From the NCBI GenBank assembly GCA_021825295.1, contig JAKAHV010000012.1:1-64000 (forward strand): DNA of 64,000 nucleotides, written 5' to 3'. Source of the stretch: Nitrospirota bacterium. GTDB taxonomy: Bacteria > Nitrospirota > Thermodesulfovibrionia > Thermodesulfovibrionales > JdFR-88. A model generated the notes under the pieces. It had not been told where the DNA came from and searched no databases. It was given only the letters and a program-made list of their open reading frames with translations. Each line of letters opens with the position of its first letter. Position 1 is the first letter of the stretch. Below are positions 8,745-17,153 of this stretch, piece by piece. A program made the translations under genes and the position numbers.

Positions 8745-10700
8745 ATGCTTGATTCAAGGAATATTTCACTGAAGTGGAAGACCGCCGTCCCGATAATAAT
8801 CTTTGTCGCCCTTGGCGTGCTGGCCACGGTTGTCGTCACCGGCTACAGGACAAAAAAGATCGTCCTGGATCAGGAGAGCAGCTCCACGCTCCACGGCTAC
8901 CGTGACACCGTATTGAACGCGCTCACGACGATGATGCTCTCCGGGGATTTCAACCGGCAGGAGGCGAGGTTTCTCGACCGGATGAAAGATATCGCGGACT
9001 TGAGGGTGGTCCGCGGGCAAAACGTGACCGGCCAGTTCGGGGCAGGCGACGGGAGCGCTTATCACCCCTCCCCGGACAGCCTGGAGGAGGAGGTCCTGCG
9101 GACGGGACGGGAGAAGGTCGATATCGAGGGGGATTACATCCGGGGGGTCTACCCTTATATTGCCAGTTCAAACTACATGGGCAGGGACTGCCTCTCCTGC
9201 CACAATGTAAAGGAAGGCGACGTCCTGGGGGCGGTGAGCATAAAGATACCCCTGAAGGAGCCCTTCGCCCGGATAAGGTCGCTGCAGCGCCTCTACGCTC
9301 TTCTCGGTCTTCTGGGCATACTGTTCATCGGCTGGCTGATCATAGCAATCGTGGAGCGCACCCACAGGCCGCTTGCGGACCTGATTGGGAACATGGAGGC
9401 GGTGACCAAGGAGCGCTCGTGCCTGGTGAGGTTCGAGGAGGGCACCGACGAGATAGCCCAGCTTGCGAAGAAAATAAACGGCGTGATCCAGTTTTTCAGC
9501 GATATGGTAAACAGCATAATGATCTCCACGAGCAAGATACTGCCGGTGATAGACATCCTCAAGGGGATGACCGAGAAGACCACGGACGGCGCCCGGAAGC
9601 AGTCCATGCAGGCCGCCCAGATCGCCACCGCCTCCGAGGAGATGAGCCAGACCATCGCCGAGATCGCAAGGAACACCTCCCAGGCGGCCCAGAACTCCGC
9701 GGAGACGATGGAGATAGCGGTGGGAGGCAAGGAAATCGCCGCCGGCGCGGCCGAAACGGAAAACAATGTCCTAACCTCCACGGTCAGGCTTGCCGAGGTG
9801 ATAGGCAAGCTCAACGCGCGGGTGGAGGAGATCGGCGGCATCGTTACGGTCATAAAGGAAATCGCGGACCAGACGAACCTGCTGGCCCTCAATGCCGCCA
9901 TAGAGGCCGCGCGGGCGGGGGACCAGGGCAGGGGATTTGCCGTGGTGGCCGACGAAGTGAGGAAACTGGCGGAAAAGACTATAAAGGCGACCGCTGAAAT
10001 CTCCGCGAAGATAGAGTCCGTTCAGGCCGAGTCCGGCGAGACGGTGAAATCCATGGAGGGGGCGAAAGGGGAAGTCGCCACGGCGACGAAGCACATAAGG
10101 CACGTGGGCGAGGCGCTGGAGAGCATAGTCGGCTCGGCGCAGAAGGTCCGCGACCAGGTGACCGCCATTTCCACTGCCGTGGAGGAGCAGTCCGCCACGA
10201 CGGCCGACGTTTCAAGGAACATAGAGCAGACCTCCACCATAGCCCATGATATAGAAAAGCTCTCCGGCAGCGTGCTTGACGAGGTCCTGAGGCTTTCAAA
10301 GATCGCCGATGAGCTGAGGGCGACCACGTCCCAGGTCCGGACCAAGGGCGGGGCGGTCATAATGATAGAGATCGCCAAGAACGACCACAGGGGGTTTGTG
10401 CAGAAAATAGCCGGCTGCGTAAGCGGAGAGATGAACATCAACGCCTCGCAGCTTCCCGACCACCACTCGTGCCGGTTTGGCAAGTGGTATTACAAGGAGG
10501 GCACCGAGATCTGCGGCGGGATGGCGGGCTTCAGGCAGATGGAGGCCCCGCATGAATTGATCCACAAGCTGGCCAAAGAGGCCGTGGCCGCCTCCGAAGC
10601 GGGCGACAAGGAAAAGGCGGAGCGCGCGTTCCGCGAGATGGAGGGCGTCTCCGGGCAGATGATCGGCCTTCTTGACAGCCTGAAGGACGAATGCTGCTGA
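8745..10700 (+). CDS. Methyl-accepting chemotaxis protein with c-type haem sensor and CZB domain
   Basis: The 651-aa protein has TM1 at about 13-32, a periplasmic sensor domain (33-183) with a haem c site C149-LS-C152-H153, and TM2 at about 184-203. A HAMP-like linker follows, then a methyl-accepting domain with the invariant tip '[20 protein letters not shown]'. The last about 130 residues form a chemoreceptor zinc-binding (CZB) domain, '[14 protein letters not shown]'. The family is known to signal to CheA/CheW. Haem plus CZB suggests a joint readout of redox or gas ligand and of zinc or hypochlorous acid; that is inference. It is monocistronic, behind a sigma-28-like promoter. The TGA stop lies in TGAGATAGGTT, which resembles the inner end of repeat family C. 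Confidence 0.9.
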   Translation: MLDSRNISLKWKTAVPIIIFVALGVLATVVVTGYRTKKIVLDQESSSTLHGYRDTVLNALTTMMLSGDFNRQEARFLDRMKDIADLRVVRGQNVTGQFGAGDGSAYHPSPDSLEEEVLRTGREKVDIEGDYIRGVYPYIASSNYMGRDCLSCHNVKEGDVLGAVSIKIPLKEPFARIRSLQRLYALLGLLGILFIGWLIIAIVERTHRPLADLIGNMEAVTKERSCLVRFEEGTDEIAQLAKKINGVIQFFSDMVNSIMISTSKILPVIDILKGMTEKTTDGARKQSMQAAQIATASEEMSQTIAEIARNTSQAAQNSAETMEIAVGGKEIAAGAAETENNVLTSTVRLAEVIGKLNARVEEIGGIVTVIKEIADQTNLLALNAAIEAARAGDQGRGFAVVADEVRKLAEKTIKATAEISAKIESVQAESGETVKSMEGAKGEVATATKHIRHVGEALESIVGSAQKVRDQVTAISTAVEEQSATTADVSRNIEQTSTIAHDIEKLSGSVLDEVLRLSKIADELRATTSQVRTKGGAVIMIEIAKNDHRGFVQKIAGCVSGEMNINASQLPDHHSCRFGKWYYKEGTEICGGMAGFRQMEAPHELIHKLAKEAVAASEAGDKEKAERAFREMEGVSGQMIGLLDSLKDECC

Positions 10701-10950
10701 GATAGGTTTTTCCGGTAGTGCCTCAGTTTGGCAATCAGGCCGGTCAGAAGGCGGATGGGAGCATGGCTCGTCTCATTCTCGCCGGCCATCCGTGGCCGGC
10801 TCCGAGGCTTTTGCCTATCCGGACGTCCATGTTCGGATTACGGCAAAAAAATCCGCTCGCATGCCCCCACCCGCCTTCTGCCTCACATGCGATTCGCTGG
10901 TTTGTTTGGAAGCGAGCCGATATCGCCCGGTGATTATCAAGCTTGGACAC
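10701..10950 (+). repeat. MITE-like palindromic repeat, family A, copy 1
   Basis: This is a roughly 240-bp element. Its reverse complement is repeated at 59994-60240, with strong identity over the core 'CGGCAAAAAAATCCGCTCGC'. The core has a long inverted repeat: CAGAAGGCGGATGGGAGCATG at about 10746-10766 pairs with the 10860-10879 region, with two smaller hairpins inside. The ends are imperfect inverted repeats (GGTAGTGCCTCAGTTTGG / GATAGTGTCCAAGCTTG). Short frames inside encode no recognisable protein. The 10951-11083 remainder holds two CATATG palindromes (10986, 11001) around TAAAAT, possibly the promoter of the next gene. Confidence 0.75.
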
Positions 10951-11083
10951 TATCAGTTTTTCCGCGTTTGGCAAAAAACGGGCTCCATATGATAAAATCC
11001 CATATGGCTTTGTAGCAGCCTTTCCATTCGCCCTCATTTTGGGGGCCTCCCATTATCAGTATCAAGGATAAACCACAGGCAGC

Positions 11084-13339
11084 ATGAAAATAAGACATAA
11101 ATTGACGGGCGCATTTCTTGTATTCACACTCTGCGTGACGTTTCTTTTTTACTTAAGGGGACTCAGCAGCCAGGACCGGCTGTTCAGGGGCGTGGCCGGC
11201 GAGCGGCTTACGAGGATTGAGCGCTCTTTTTCCGGTCTTGAAGAAAACGACGCCAAAATGCTCCTTGCCACCCTTGAAGCGGTCCGCTGCGACCGGCAAC
11301 TGAAGGCGGCCTACCTGAAGGGCGGCAGGGACGAGCTTTACCGCCGCACGCTGCCGCTTTTCGAGGCCATGAAATCCTCCTACGGCATTACGGACCTCAG
11401 CTTCATTTTGCCCGGCGGCCGCGTTTTCCTGAGAATGGACGACAGGACGCTTTACGGGGACCGGATAAAGACGGCCGCCCTTGAAAAGGCGGGACGAAGC
11501 CTCCTGCCCGCCTGGGACATGGGGACGGGGAGGACCGCCTTTGTCCTGAGGGCCGTGGCGCCGTACTTTGACAGGGGCAGGCTCATAGGATATGTGGCGA
11601 TGTCGGAGGGGATAAACCATTTTCTGGATTCCCTTGAAAAGGAGGAGCCGGGCAGCGAATTTGCCATCCTGGCCGAGAAGAAATACCTTGACCGGGACGA
11701 ATGGCGGCGCATGAGGCGGCAGGCCGGGCTTAGGGACAACTGGAACGACCTGAAGGACCACGTCGTTCTGGCCGCAACCGGAGGCTCCGGCGCGGCCTCG
11801 TGTTTCCCCGGCGCAAGCCTCGAACGGCTGAACTTGAAGAATGGAAACCTCTTCGAGCGGCTCCGAAGCGGCGGCAGGACCTTCATCTGCGGCGGATTCG
11901 GCCTGAAAGGCCCCGGGGGGCGGCCAATCGGCGCGGTCCTGGCGTTAATCGACATCAGCCGGCATGTGGCCCTGGGCAGAAAGGCAAACGAGTCCACGCT
12001 GCTTCTGTCGATATTTTTGTTTCTTGCCACGTTTTCAGCCGGCGTTGCCTTCGCCCGCTATATCACCGGCCCGATCCAGAAGCTGGCGGACGCGGCCAAG
12101 GCAATCGGGAGGGGCGAGCTGGACCGGAGGGTCGGCGTGAGATCATCAGATGAGATAGGAGAGCTTGCCGGCGCGTTCAACGAGATGGCCCAAATGAGAA
12201 AATCCGCCGAAGACGAATTGAGGGGGTGCAGGGACGAGCTTGAGGTGCTTGTCGGGGAGCGCACGCGGGCGCTTGCTGAAAGCGAGGAGCGCTACAGGAC
12301 TATTATCGAGGCCGCCCAGGAGGGAATATGGGTAATGGACGCCGCGGAAAGGATAATTTTTGCCAACGAGAGGATCGCCGGCATGCTGGGCTATGAGAAG
12401 GGACAGCTCCTCGGACGCCCGGTCACCGATTTTATCGACGCGGAGCTTGTCCCGGAATTCCATGCTAGGTGCGAAAGGCGGAAGCAGGGCGTCGCGGAGA
12501 AATTCGATTTCAGGCTGAGGGCCGCCGACGGCTCCGATCTGTGGGTGATCATCTCTTCCAGCCCGAGGTTCGACGCGGACGGGGAATTCCTGGGCTGGAT
12601 ATCGATGATAGTGGACATTACGGAGCGAAGACGGCTGGAATCCATCGCCGAGGCCGCCAACCTGATGGAAAACACCGGGTACATATTCAGCGGGATAAGG
12701 CATGAAATAGCAAACCCCGTGGCCACGGCCATGATCACGCTCAGCGTCCTCAGGAAAAAGATAAAGGATTTCAGGGAGGAACAGATCGGCGAGTACATCG
12801 ACAGGGCGCTCGAGCAGATGTCCAGGCTGGATTTTCTGATTAAATCCCTGAAGAGTTTCAACATGTTCGAGGCCGTGAAGCCCGAAAACGTTGAGCTCTC
12901 CGGATGCATCGAAAAATTCCTGGCCCTTGTAAGGAACGATGCAAAGGTGAAGGGCATAAAAATAGAATATTCCGCCGCGCCTGACACGGGTTGGGCGTAT
13001 ATCGATGAAAGGGCCTTCCAGCAGGTGATGCTGAATATCTTTACAAACGCCATCGACGCCCTTGAGGGGGCGGTCGGCCCCAGGATAAAAATAAGCACGG
13101 CAAGGGTAAAGAAACTGATAATGGTCCGCGTGGAGGACAACGGCAGGGGAATGAACGAAAAACAGGTCAGGGAACTCTTCAAGCCCTTCGCCACCACAAA
13201 GCCCCACGGCACGGGGCTGGGCCTGATGATAGTAAAAAAAATGCTCTCCCGCATGCAGGGCCATATCGAAATAACGAGCGAACTGAATATGGGGACGATG
13301 GTCGACATATTCATTCCCGCAGGCGGGGAAGTTTTTTAA
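11084..13339 (+). CDS. Membrane sensor histidine kinase (Cache-HAMP-PAS-HK), orphan
   Basis: The 751-aa protein has TM1 at about 8-25, a roughly 275-residue periplasmic region of double-Cache type, and TM2 at about 304-325. HAMP (about 325-378), a PAS domain beginning 'SEERYRTIIEAAQEGIWVMD' and a dimerisation domain with H-box 'GIRHEIANPV' (His near 540) follow. The HATPase has an N-box 'NIFTNAIDAL', G1 'VEDNGRGM' and G2 'GTGLGLMI'. It should autophosphorylate in response to a periplasmic small-molecule ligand. No response regulator is adjacent, so its partner is elsewhere. The ATG at 11084 lacks a strong ribosome site. The next gene begins 50 nt downstream with its own promoter-like TATAAT. 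Confidence 0.9.
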   Translation: MKIRHKLTGAFLVFTLCVTFLFYLRGLSSQDRLFRGVAGERLTRIERSFSGLEENDAKMLLATLEAVRCDRQLKAAYLKGGRDELYRRTLPLFEAMKSSYGITDLSFILPGGRVFLRMDDRTLYGDRIKTAALEKAGRSLLPAWDMGTGRTAFVLRAVAPYFDRGRLIGYVAMSEGINHFLDSLEKEEPGSEFAILAEKKYLDRDEWRRMRRQAGLRDNWNDLKDHVVLAATGGSGAASCFPGASLERLNLKNGNLFERLRSGGRTFICGGFGLKGPGGRPIGAVLALIDISRHVALGRKANESTLLLSIFLFLATFSAGVAFARYITGPIQKLADAAKAIGRGELDRRVGVRSSDEIGELAGAFNEMAQMRKSAEDELRGCRDELEVLVGERTRALAESEERYRTIIEAAQEGIWVMDAAERIIFANERIAGMLGYEKGQLLGRPVTDFIDAELVPEFHARCERRKQGVAEKFDFRLRAADGSDLWVIISSSPRFDADGEFLGWISMIVDITERRRLESIAEAANLMENTGYIFSGIRHEIANPVATAMITLSVLRKKIKDFREEQIGEYIDRALEQMSRLDFLIKSLKSFNMFEAVKPENVELSGCIEKFLALVRNDAKVKGIKIEYSAAPDTGWAYIDERAFQQVMLNIFTNAIDALEGAVGPRIKISTARVKKLIMVRVEDNGRGMNEKQVRELFKPFATTKPHGTGLGLMIVKKMLSRMQGHIEITSELNMGTMVDIFIPAGGEVF

Positions 13340-13372
13340 AAAAACCTGCTTCCTGAAAAAACGGTCCTGGAA

Positions 13373-13378
13373 TATAAT
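13373..13378 (+). promoter_or_regulatory. TATAAT box before the M56 protease gene
   Basis: A perfect TATAAT ends 11 nt before the ATG at 13390, with no Shine-Dalgarno between. This is consistent with a leaderless transcript. The -35 region is not convincing. Confidence 0.4.
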
Positions 13379-13389
13379 ATCCATGGGAT

Positions 13390-14409
13390 ATGGACTCGTT
13401 TATTTCCTCTTACTGGGGGATGTATGCCGTTCAAACGGTGCTCCACTCAATCATCGCCTCCGCGCTCATCGACTGCGCGTTCATCGCCTGGGACATAAGG
13501 GGGCCGCGCATGACGCAGAGGTTCCGTTTCCTGGTCATTTTTCTGCCCGCCTTCTCGTTTCCCGTCTACCAGTTGATCAGGCCCGGCCGGGGCGGCGTTT
13601 ATTTCAGGCTTGGCAGCCTGCTGGACAGCAACAAGTGGTTTTTTTTCAATTTTTGGGGCGTGCCGGTATTCAGGATGCTGCTTGTCCTGTCGGCCGTCAT
13701 AACAGCGCTTATCTTCATCCTGCAGGAATTCCTGCCCATGGTCGTCCACCTGATGGAGCAGCTCAGGGGGGACGGGGCCGCCGGGGGGCAGCCCGTGGAA
13801 GAGGCCTTTGCCCTGAAGATCGAGGATGCGCTTGAGGGGCTGCCAATCAGGCCCGGCAGCATTTCGGTCCTTGATGACGAGGACCTTGCTCTCTATTCCA
13901 ATACCTGGCGGGACCCGCGTATTTTTGTCTCACGCGGCCTCCTTAGGGTCCTGGACAAGCACCAGTTGCAGGCGGCCCTCGCGCACGAGATCGGCCATAT
14001 CCGCCGCAGCAGAAAGCCCGTGCTTACCATTGCCTACATCGTGAGGGTGCTCATGTTCTACAACCCGGTGGCGATGATAGAATTCAGGAAGCTGGCCCAG
14101 GAGGAGGAAAAGATCTGTGATGACTTCGCGGTTGCGCTCACTGGAAGGCCCCAGGCCCTCCGGGAGGCGGTAGGGATGCTGCGGCCTGAACCGGATGAAA
14201 ACCCGGAGGGCGGGGGCAGCCAGGGCAAAGCGGTTATCCGCAGGGGGGCCCGGGATATCGCGGCGGCCTTCGAGCGGTACAGTCTGGATGCGCTCCTGAA
14301 AAGCAGGCTCCGGAGGATCGGGCCGCCCGCGGAGGACGAGACCCCCTGGGGGGTGCCTTTTGTTATAACCTTTGCCCTGATCGCGGGCATAAACTACTTT
14401 GTCGTGTAG
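13390..14409 (+). CDS. M56-family membrane zinc metallopeptidase (BlaR1-like)
   Basis: The 339-aa protein has several N-terminal membrane segments and a zinc peptidase core 'LAHEIGHIRR' (HExxH, first His about 199). About 38 residues later comes 'QEEEKICDDFA', the ExxxCD motif that supplies the third zinc ligand in M56/BlaR1 proteases. A C-terminal hydrophobic helix ends at the stop. Known M56 proteins are transmembrane signal proteases that cleave a cytoplasmic repressor. The usual BlaI repressor is absent here; the next gene, 9 nt downstream, is a different membrane-anchored protein. No penicillin-binding sensor domain is present, so beta-lactam sensing is unlikely. Substrate unknown. Confidence 0.85.
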   Translation: MDSFISSYWGMYAVQTVLHSIIASALIDCAFIAWDIRGPRMTQRFRFLVIFLPAFSFPVYQLIRPGRGGVYFRLGSLLDSNKWFFFNFWGVPVFRMLLVLSAVITALIFILQEFLPMVVHLMEQLRGDGAAGGQPVEEAFALKIEDALEGLPIRPGSISVLDDEDLALYSNTWRDPRIFVSRGLLRVLDKHQLQAALAHEIGHIRRSRKPVLTIAYIVRVLMFYNPVAMIEFRKLAQEEEKICDDFAVALTGRPQALREAVGMLRPEPDENPEGGGSQGKAVIRRGARDIAAAFERYSLDALLKSRLRRIGPPAEDETPWGVPFVITFALIAGINYFVV

Positions 14410-14418
14410 GCAGGGAAA

Positions 14419-14976
14419 ATGAAAATGCGTCCAGGCGCCGTCAGGATGATCCGAGGCATGGTTTACATGGCCGTGATGGCCGCGGGGGTGGTCGCGTTCC
14501 TGGCGGCGCTGAACTGGTTCCCGTCGCTGGTGCGGCCGGACCTGGCAAGGCGGTACGCCACCGTTGAAGATGCGATGCGGGCCGCGGGCTATCACGGCAT
14601 ACTGGTGCCAAAATATTTTCCCGAAGGGCTCTCCTGGCCCCCGGCCTTCATCTTCGCCCAGAAAAGGCCCTTCAGGGCGGTAGTGCTGGAATTCACAGAG
14701 CCAAAAACGATGCGGACGGCCCTTATAGTGGTCCAGTCCTCCCTGAAGGGCGGCGCCGCCGAAGCCGAAAAGCTCCAGAGAATCCGGTTTGCCCGGATAA
14801 GGGAGCAGACCGGGTACCGTCTTAAGGGAAGAGACGCGGTCCTGCAGGTGGGCATATGCGGCGATGGCAGGCCGTGCTCCAGGATAATCTGGAAGGAAGG
14901 CGGCTTTTATTCCTCCGTCCTCTACATGTCCTATCCTGTCGAGCTGATACGGATAGCTGACAGCATGGTCCGGTAG
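14419..14976 (+). CDS. Membrane-anchored hypothetical protein coupled to the M56 protease
   Basis: The 185-aa protein has one N-terminal TM segment (about 12-32) and a roughly 150-residue extracytoplasmic domain with two cysteines, 'VGICGDGRPCSRIIWKEGG'. The stretch 'AMRAAGYHGILVPKYFPEGLSWPP' recalls small domains that sit on anti-sigma-like or regulatory membrane proteins (DUF4367-like), but I cannot assign it with certainty. It starts 9 nt after the M56 gene and is surely co-transcribed. It may be the sensor partner or substrate of that protease. No catalytic motif is seen. Confidence 0.65.
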   Translation: MKMRPGAVRMIRGMVYMAVMAAGVVAFLAALNWFPSLVRPDLARRYATVEDAMRAAGYHGILVPKYFPEGLSWPPAFIFAQKRPFRAVVLEFTEPKTMRTALIVVQSSLKGGAAEAEKLQRIRFARIREQTGYRLKGRDAVLQVGICGDGRPCSRIIWKEGGFYSSVLYMSYPVELIRIADSMVR

Positions 14977-15056
14977 CCCGTCCCGCCCGCCGTATTTTTC
15001 CGCGCCCCTTGCCTTTGCCTTCTGACCAATCGGGTTGCCAGGATGCTGCCTCTTGT

Positions 15057-15160
15057 TCGTCATTGTCTCGCGGAGGCGGGAATCCAGGTTTTTCAATGAC
15101 TTATACTTAAAGTGGATTCCCCGGTCAAGCCGGGGAATGACGAATTTGGGACTTTTTCAA
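15057..15160. repeat. Intergenic hairpin repeat, family E (inverted 'GTCATTCCCG' type)
   Basis: This stretch contains 'TCGTCATTGTCTCGCGGAGG' then 'GGCGGGAATCCAGG', and a perfect hairpin ATTCCCCGG-TCAAG-CCGGGGAAT (about 15116-15138) followed by 'GACGAATTTGGGACTTTTTC'. This class of repeat is common between genes in many Gram-negative genomes. It sits in the 278-bp gap before the cytochrome operon and could also act as a terminator for the M56 operon. Confidence 0.65.
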
Positions 15161-15167
15161 GCCTGTT

Positions 15168-15203
15168 TAGGAATTTTTCCCACTGCAAATAGGAAGTATT
15201 TCC
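15168..15203 (+). promoter_or_regulatory. Paired palindromic sites, candidate operator of the cytochrome operon
   Basis: TAGGAATTTTTCC (15168-15180) and TAGGAAGTATTTCC (15190-15203) are two near-palindromes with starts 22 bp apart, about two helical turns, some 50-85 bp before the first gene. A NarL-type regulator is encoded at the end of the same operon and is a natural candidate to bind. The regulatory link is inference. Confidence 0.35.
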
Positions 15204-15254
15204 AATTTCTATTGCCCGGGCGGGCTGATACCATGAAATTAAGGAAAGGGGAAG

Positions 15255-15644
15255 ATGGCAGGGAAGAGAAAAACCCCGGAGTGGGGAAAGGAGGAATGGA
15301 CAATGATGACGCTGATGATGGTGCAGAACCGGAAGGTCGAAAAAAAAGGCCCGGAGTTCGTTATCAGGAGCCGGGGCGTGAAGGCCGCGCTCATTATCCT
15401 GGCCGTAATCGGGTTTGCGATGTCGGTGGCATTTCCTTACGGCCTGGGATTGGTGGCCTTCGTGGCGTTCATCGCCGTAATAGGGGCGCTCGCCGCGGTG
15501 GGATATGCCTGCTACGGCCTCGTCAGGGACATGCTGGGCAGGACGGCGAGTTTCGGGTATAACCCGGCCACGGCTTACATGACAGGCGCGAAAACAAGGA
15601 AGAAGAGGACGGAAGCCGATCCGGGGGAAGAGGAACGGAAGTAG
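15255..15644 (+). CDS. Small membrane protein 1 of the cytochrome operon (AYxTG motif)
   Basis: The 129-aa protein has two adjacent TM segments (about 44-62 and 68-95, 'AALIILAVIGFAMSVAF' and 'LVAFVAFIAVIGALAAVGYA') and a charged C-terminal tail. The tail holds 'NPATAYMTGAKTRKK', a signature shared with the next two proteins. A strong ribosome site, AAGGAAAGGGG, precedes the ATG. It is the first gene of the operon running to 24086. I do not recognise the family. Small TM subunits such as HmcD occur in related redox complexes, so a structural role in the complex is plausible. Confidence 0.7.
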   Translation: MAGKRKTPEWGKEEWTMMTLMMVQNRKVEKKGPEFVIRSRGVKAALIILAVIGFAMSVAFPYGLGLVAFVAFIAVIGALAAVGYACYGLVRDMLGRTASFGYNPATAYMTGAKTRKKRTEADPGEEERK

Positions 15645-15690
15645 ATGCAGTCGGCAATTTCAGATGGAGGACCGGGAAGGGGGAAAGCCG

Positions 15691-16089
15691 ATGTATAAGG
15701 GAGGAGAAATAGTGGGAAAAGGGCCGTACTGGAGCCCCATGGACGGCCGGAGGGTCGACCTGCGCGAGGCGGGGATGCTGCCCGGGGGCAAGGGCGCCAG
15801 TTTTCTCAGGATCTCGCCGCTTCTTCTTTTTCTGGCCGTTCCCCTTTCCGGGATGATATACGTCATGTTCCTGCCGTTTCTGGGGATAGGCGTGTTCCTG
15901 GTCTCATGGCTTGTGCCGGTCGCCGGCACATTGGTTTCGGCCGCCGCAACCGGCCTGCGCGTCTGCAGCGGCCATGAGCCAAGGAACAAGCCCTCCGCCC
16001 ACAACCCCTCAAGGGCCTATCTGACGGGCGCGGGCAAAAGGGGCGGAAAACACGATGCCCGCTGCAGGACAGGCAGGCGGAAAAAATAA
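15691..16089 (+). CDS. Small membrane protein 2 of the cytochrome operon (AYxTG motif)
   Basis: The 132-aa protein has a central hydrophobic region making about two TM segments ('LLLFLAVPLSGMIYVMFLPF' and 'GIGVFLVSWLVPVAGTLVSA'). The basic tail contains 'NPSRAYLTGAGKRGGK', paralogous to the tails of the flanking small proteins. The start at 15691 is preferred over ATG 15664 because GAAGGGGGAAAG lies just upstream of it. Unrecognised family; presumably a membrane subunit or assembly factor for the oxidoreductase encoded downstream. Confidence 0.65.
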   Translation: MYKGGEIVGKGPYWSPMDGRRVDLREAGMLPGGKGASFLRISPLLLFLAVPLSGMIYVMFLPFLGIGVFLVSWLVPVAGTLVSAAATGLRVCSGHEPRNKPSAHNPSRAYLTGAGKRGGKHDARCRTGRRKK

Positions 16090-16151
16090 AGGCGGGCAGA
16101 CGGAAAAAATAACCGGAAAGCGCACGCAAAAAGACAAGGAGGTGTTTCAAG

Positions 16152-16535
16152 ATGCACACACTTTTCGATTTCGTCACCAGCACAAACGCCGCGGAGTACG
16201 GGCTGATGCTCCTTTTCATCCTCGGGTTCATCATCTTTCTGCAGATCATGAGTCCCAGGCCGTTCAAGGGGGCGCTGGAGATGGCCGCGGATGATGTGAA
16301 GTTCCTGAGGTCGCAAAACAGGGTCAGGCTGCTGCGGTTTGCCAGGAACGCCGCGCTGGCGCCCGCATACTTCATGTTCTATCTGGCCGCGCTGCCTTTT
16401 CTCTTTGTCCAGGGCCTGGCCGCGCCGCTGGCCTCCGCCGAGTGGAGCCCCGTGCGGGCCTATTTCACTGGCAGGAAGGCGAGGGGTAAAAAGCCGGATG
16501 AAGACCCTGGCAAGAGGCCGCAGGGCGAAGATTAA
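16152..16535 (+). CDS. Small membrane protein 3 of the cytochrome operon (AYxTG motif)
   Basis: The 127-aa protein has TM1 at about 15-33 ('YGLMLLFILGFIIFLQIM') and a cytoplasm-like amphipathic stretch. TM2 is at about 72-95 ('LAPAYFMFYLAALPFLFVQG'), and the charged tail bears 'SPVRAYFTGRKARGKK'. The ribosome site AAGGAGGTG is near-perfect. Together with the two preceding genes it forms a tandem trio with the same topology and the same C-terminal signature. It lies 12 nt before the pentahaem cytochrome gene. Confidence 0.7.
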   Translation: MHTLFDFVTSTNAAEYGLMLLFILGFIIFLQIMSPRPFKGALEMAADDVKFLRSQNRVRLLRFARNAALAPAYFMFYLAALPFLFVQGLAAPLASAEWSPVRAYFTGRKARGKKPDEDPGKRPQGED

Positions 16536-16547
16536 GGGAGGCAAGCG

Positions 16548-17108
16548 ATGAAAATGAATGTGGCGCTTCTTCCGGTCTTTGTTTTTTTGCTTCCGGCGAT
16601 GTTTTTACCGTTCTCACCCGGGCCGGCCGCGTGGGGCGCCGAAAGGCAGTGGAGGGATGTCCCCGGCACCATAGTCATCAACGAGGTGCCTCCCGTCCCC
16701 CGCTCAATCGCCTGGCAGGACAGATTCGGTCCCGTGACATTTGACCACGGGATGCACACGGCCCTCACGAAATGCGGTACATGCCACCACACGCACAGGA
16801 ACATCGCCTATGGGCTCTGCGACAATTGCCACACCCAGGTCCCCGGGCTTTTTGCGGCATCGGCTACCCATATGTTCATGGGCTGCAAATACTGTCACGG
16901 CCAATACTCCCCATCCAAGCCGTGGATGCCGGGACTGAAGACCGCCCTTCACCAGACGTGCTTCGGCTGCCACGTCGGCATCGGAGAACTGGGTGTTTCG
17001 CCGGCCGGGTGCGCGAGGACATGCCATACGGGAAACAACCATACAGGGATAAAAACGGAGAAAACAAAAACCGGCGCAGGAAAGAAGACAGCGCCCCCAA
17101 AGTCATGA
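16548..17108 (+). CDS. Periplasmic pentahaem c-type cytochrome
   Basis: The 186-aa protein has a signal peptide (cleavage near 'AAWGAE'), four CxxCH haem sites ('CGTCHH', 'CDNCHT', 'CKYCHG', 'CFGCHV') and a fifth motif with an extra residue, 'CARTCH' (CX3CH). Upstream histidines ('FDHGMHTALTKC') can serve as distal ligands, as in class III / c7 cytochromes and DsrJ-like proteins. It probably relays electrons between the membrane quinol module and other periplasmic cytochromes. AGGGAGG precedes the ATG, and the gene lies inside the operon. A Lys/Thr-rich tail follows the last haem. Confidence 0.88.
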   Translation: MKMNVALLPVFVFLLPAMFLPFSPGPAAWGAERQWRDVPGTIVINEVPPVPRSIAWQDRFGPVTFDHGMHTALTKCGTCHHTHRNIAYGLCDNCHTQVPGLFAASATHMFMGCKYCHGQYSPSKPWMPGLKTALHQTCFGCHVGIGELGVSPAGCARTCHTGNNHTGIKTEKTKTGAGKKTAPPKS

Positions 17109-17140
17109 AAAGACACCCATGAAAAGAGATCATGAAAAGA
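17104..17140 (+). repeat. Triplicated CATGAAAAGA in an operon spacer
   Basis: CATGAAAAGA occurs at 17104, 17118 and 17131, ending at the Shine-Dalgarno GAGGAGGG of the ferredoxin gene. The first copy overlaps the end of the cytochrome gene (TGA 17106-17108). It looks like a short slipped-strand expansion that lengthens the spacer. Confidence 0.6.
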
Positions 17141-17153
17141 GGAGGGCAAGAAC

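Noticed and set aside
13930-15096. 388-codon minus-strand frame
   Set aside because: Antisense of the M56 and partner genes, typical of GC-rich shadow frames; no recognisable domain.
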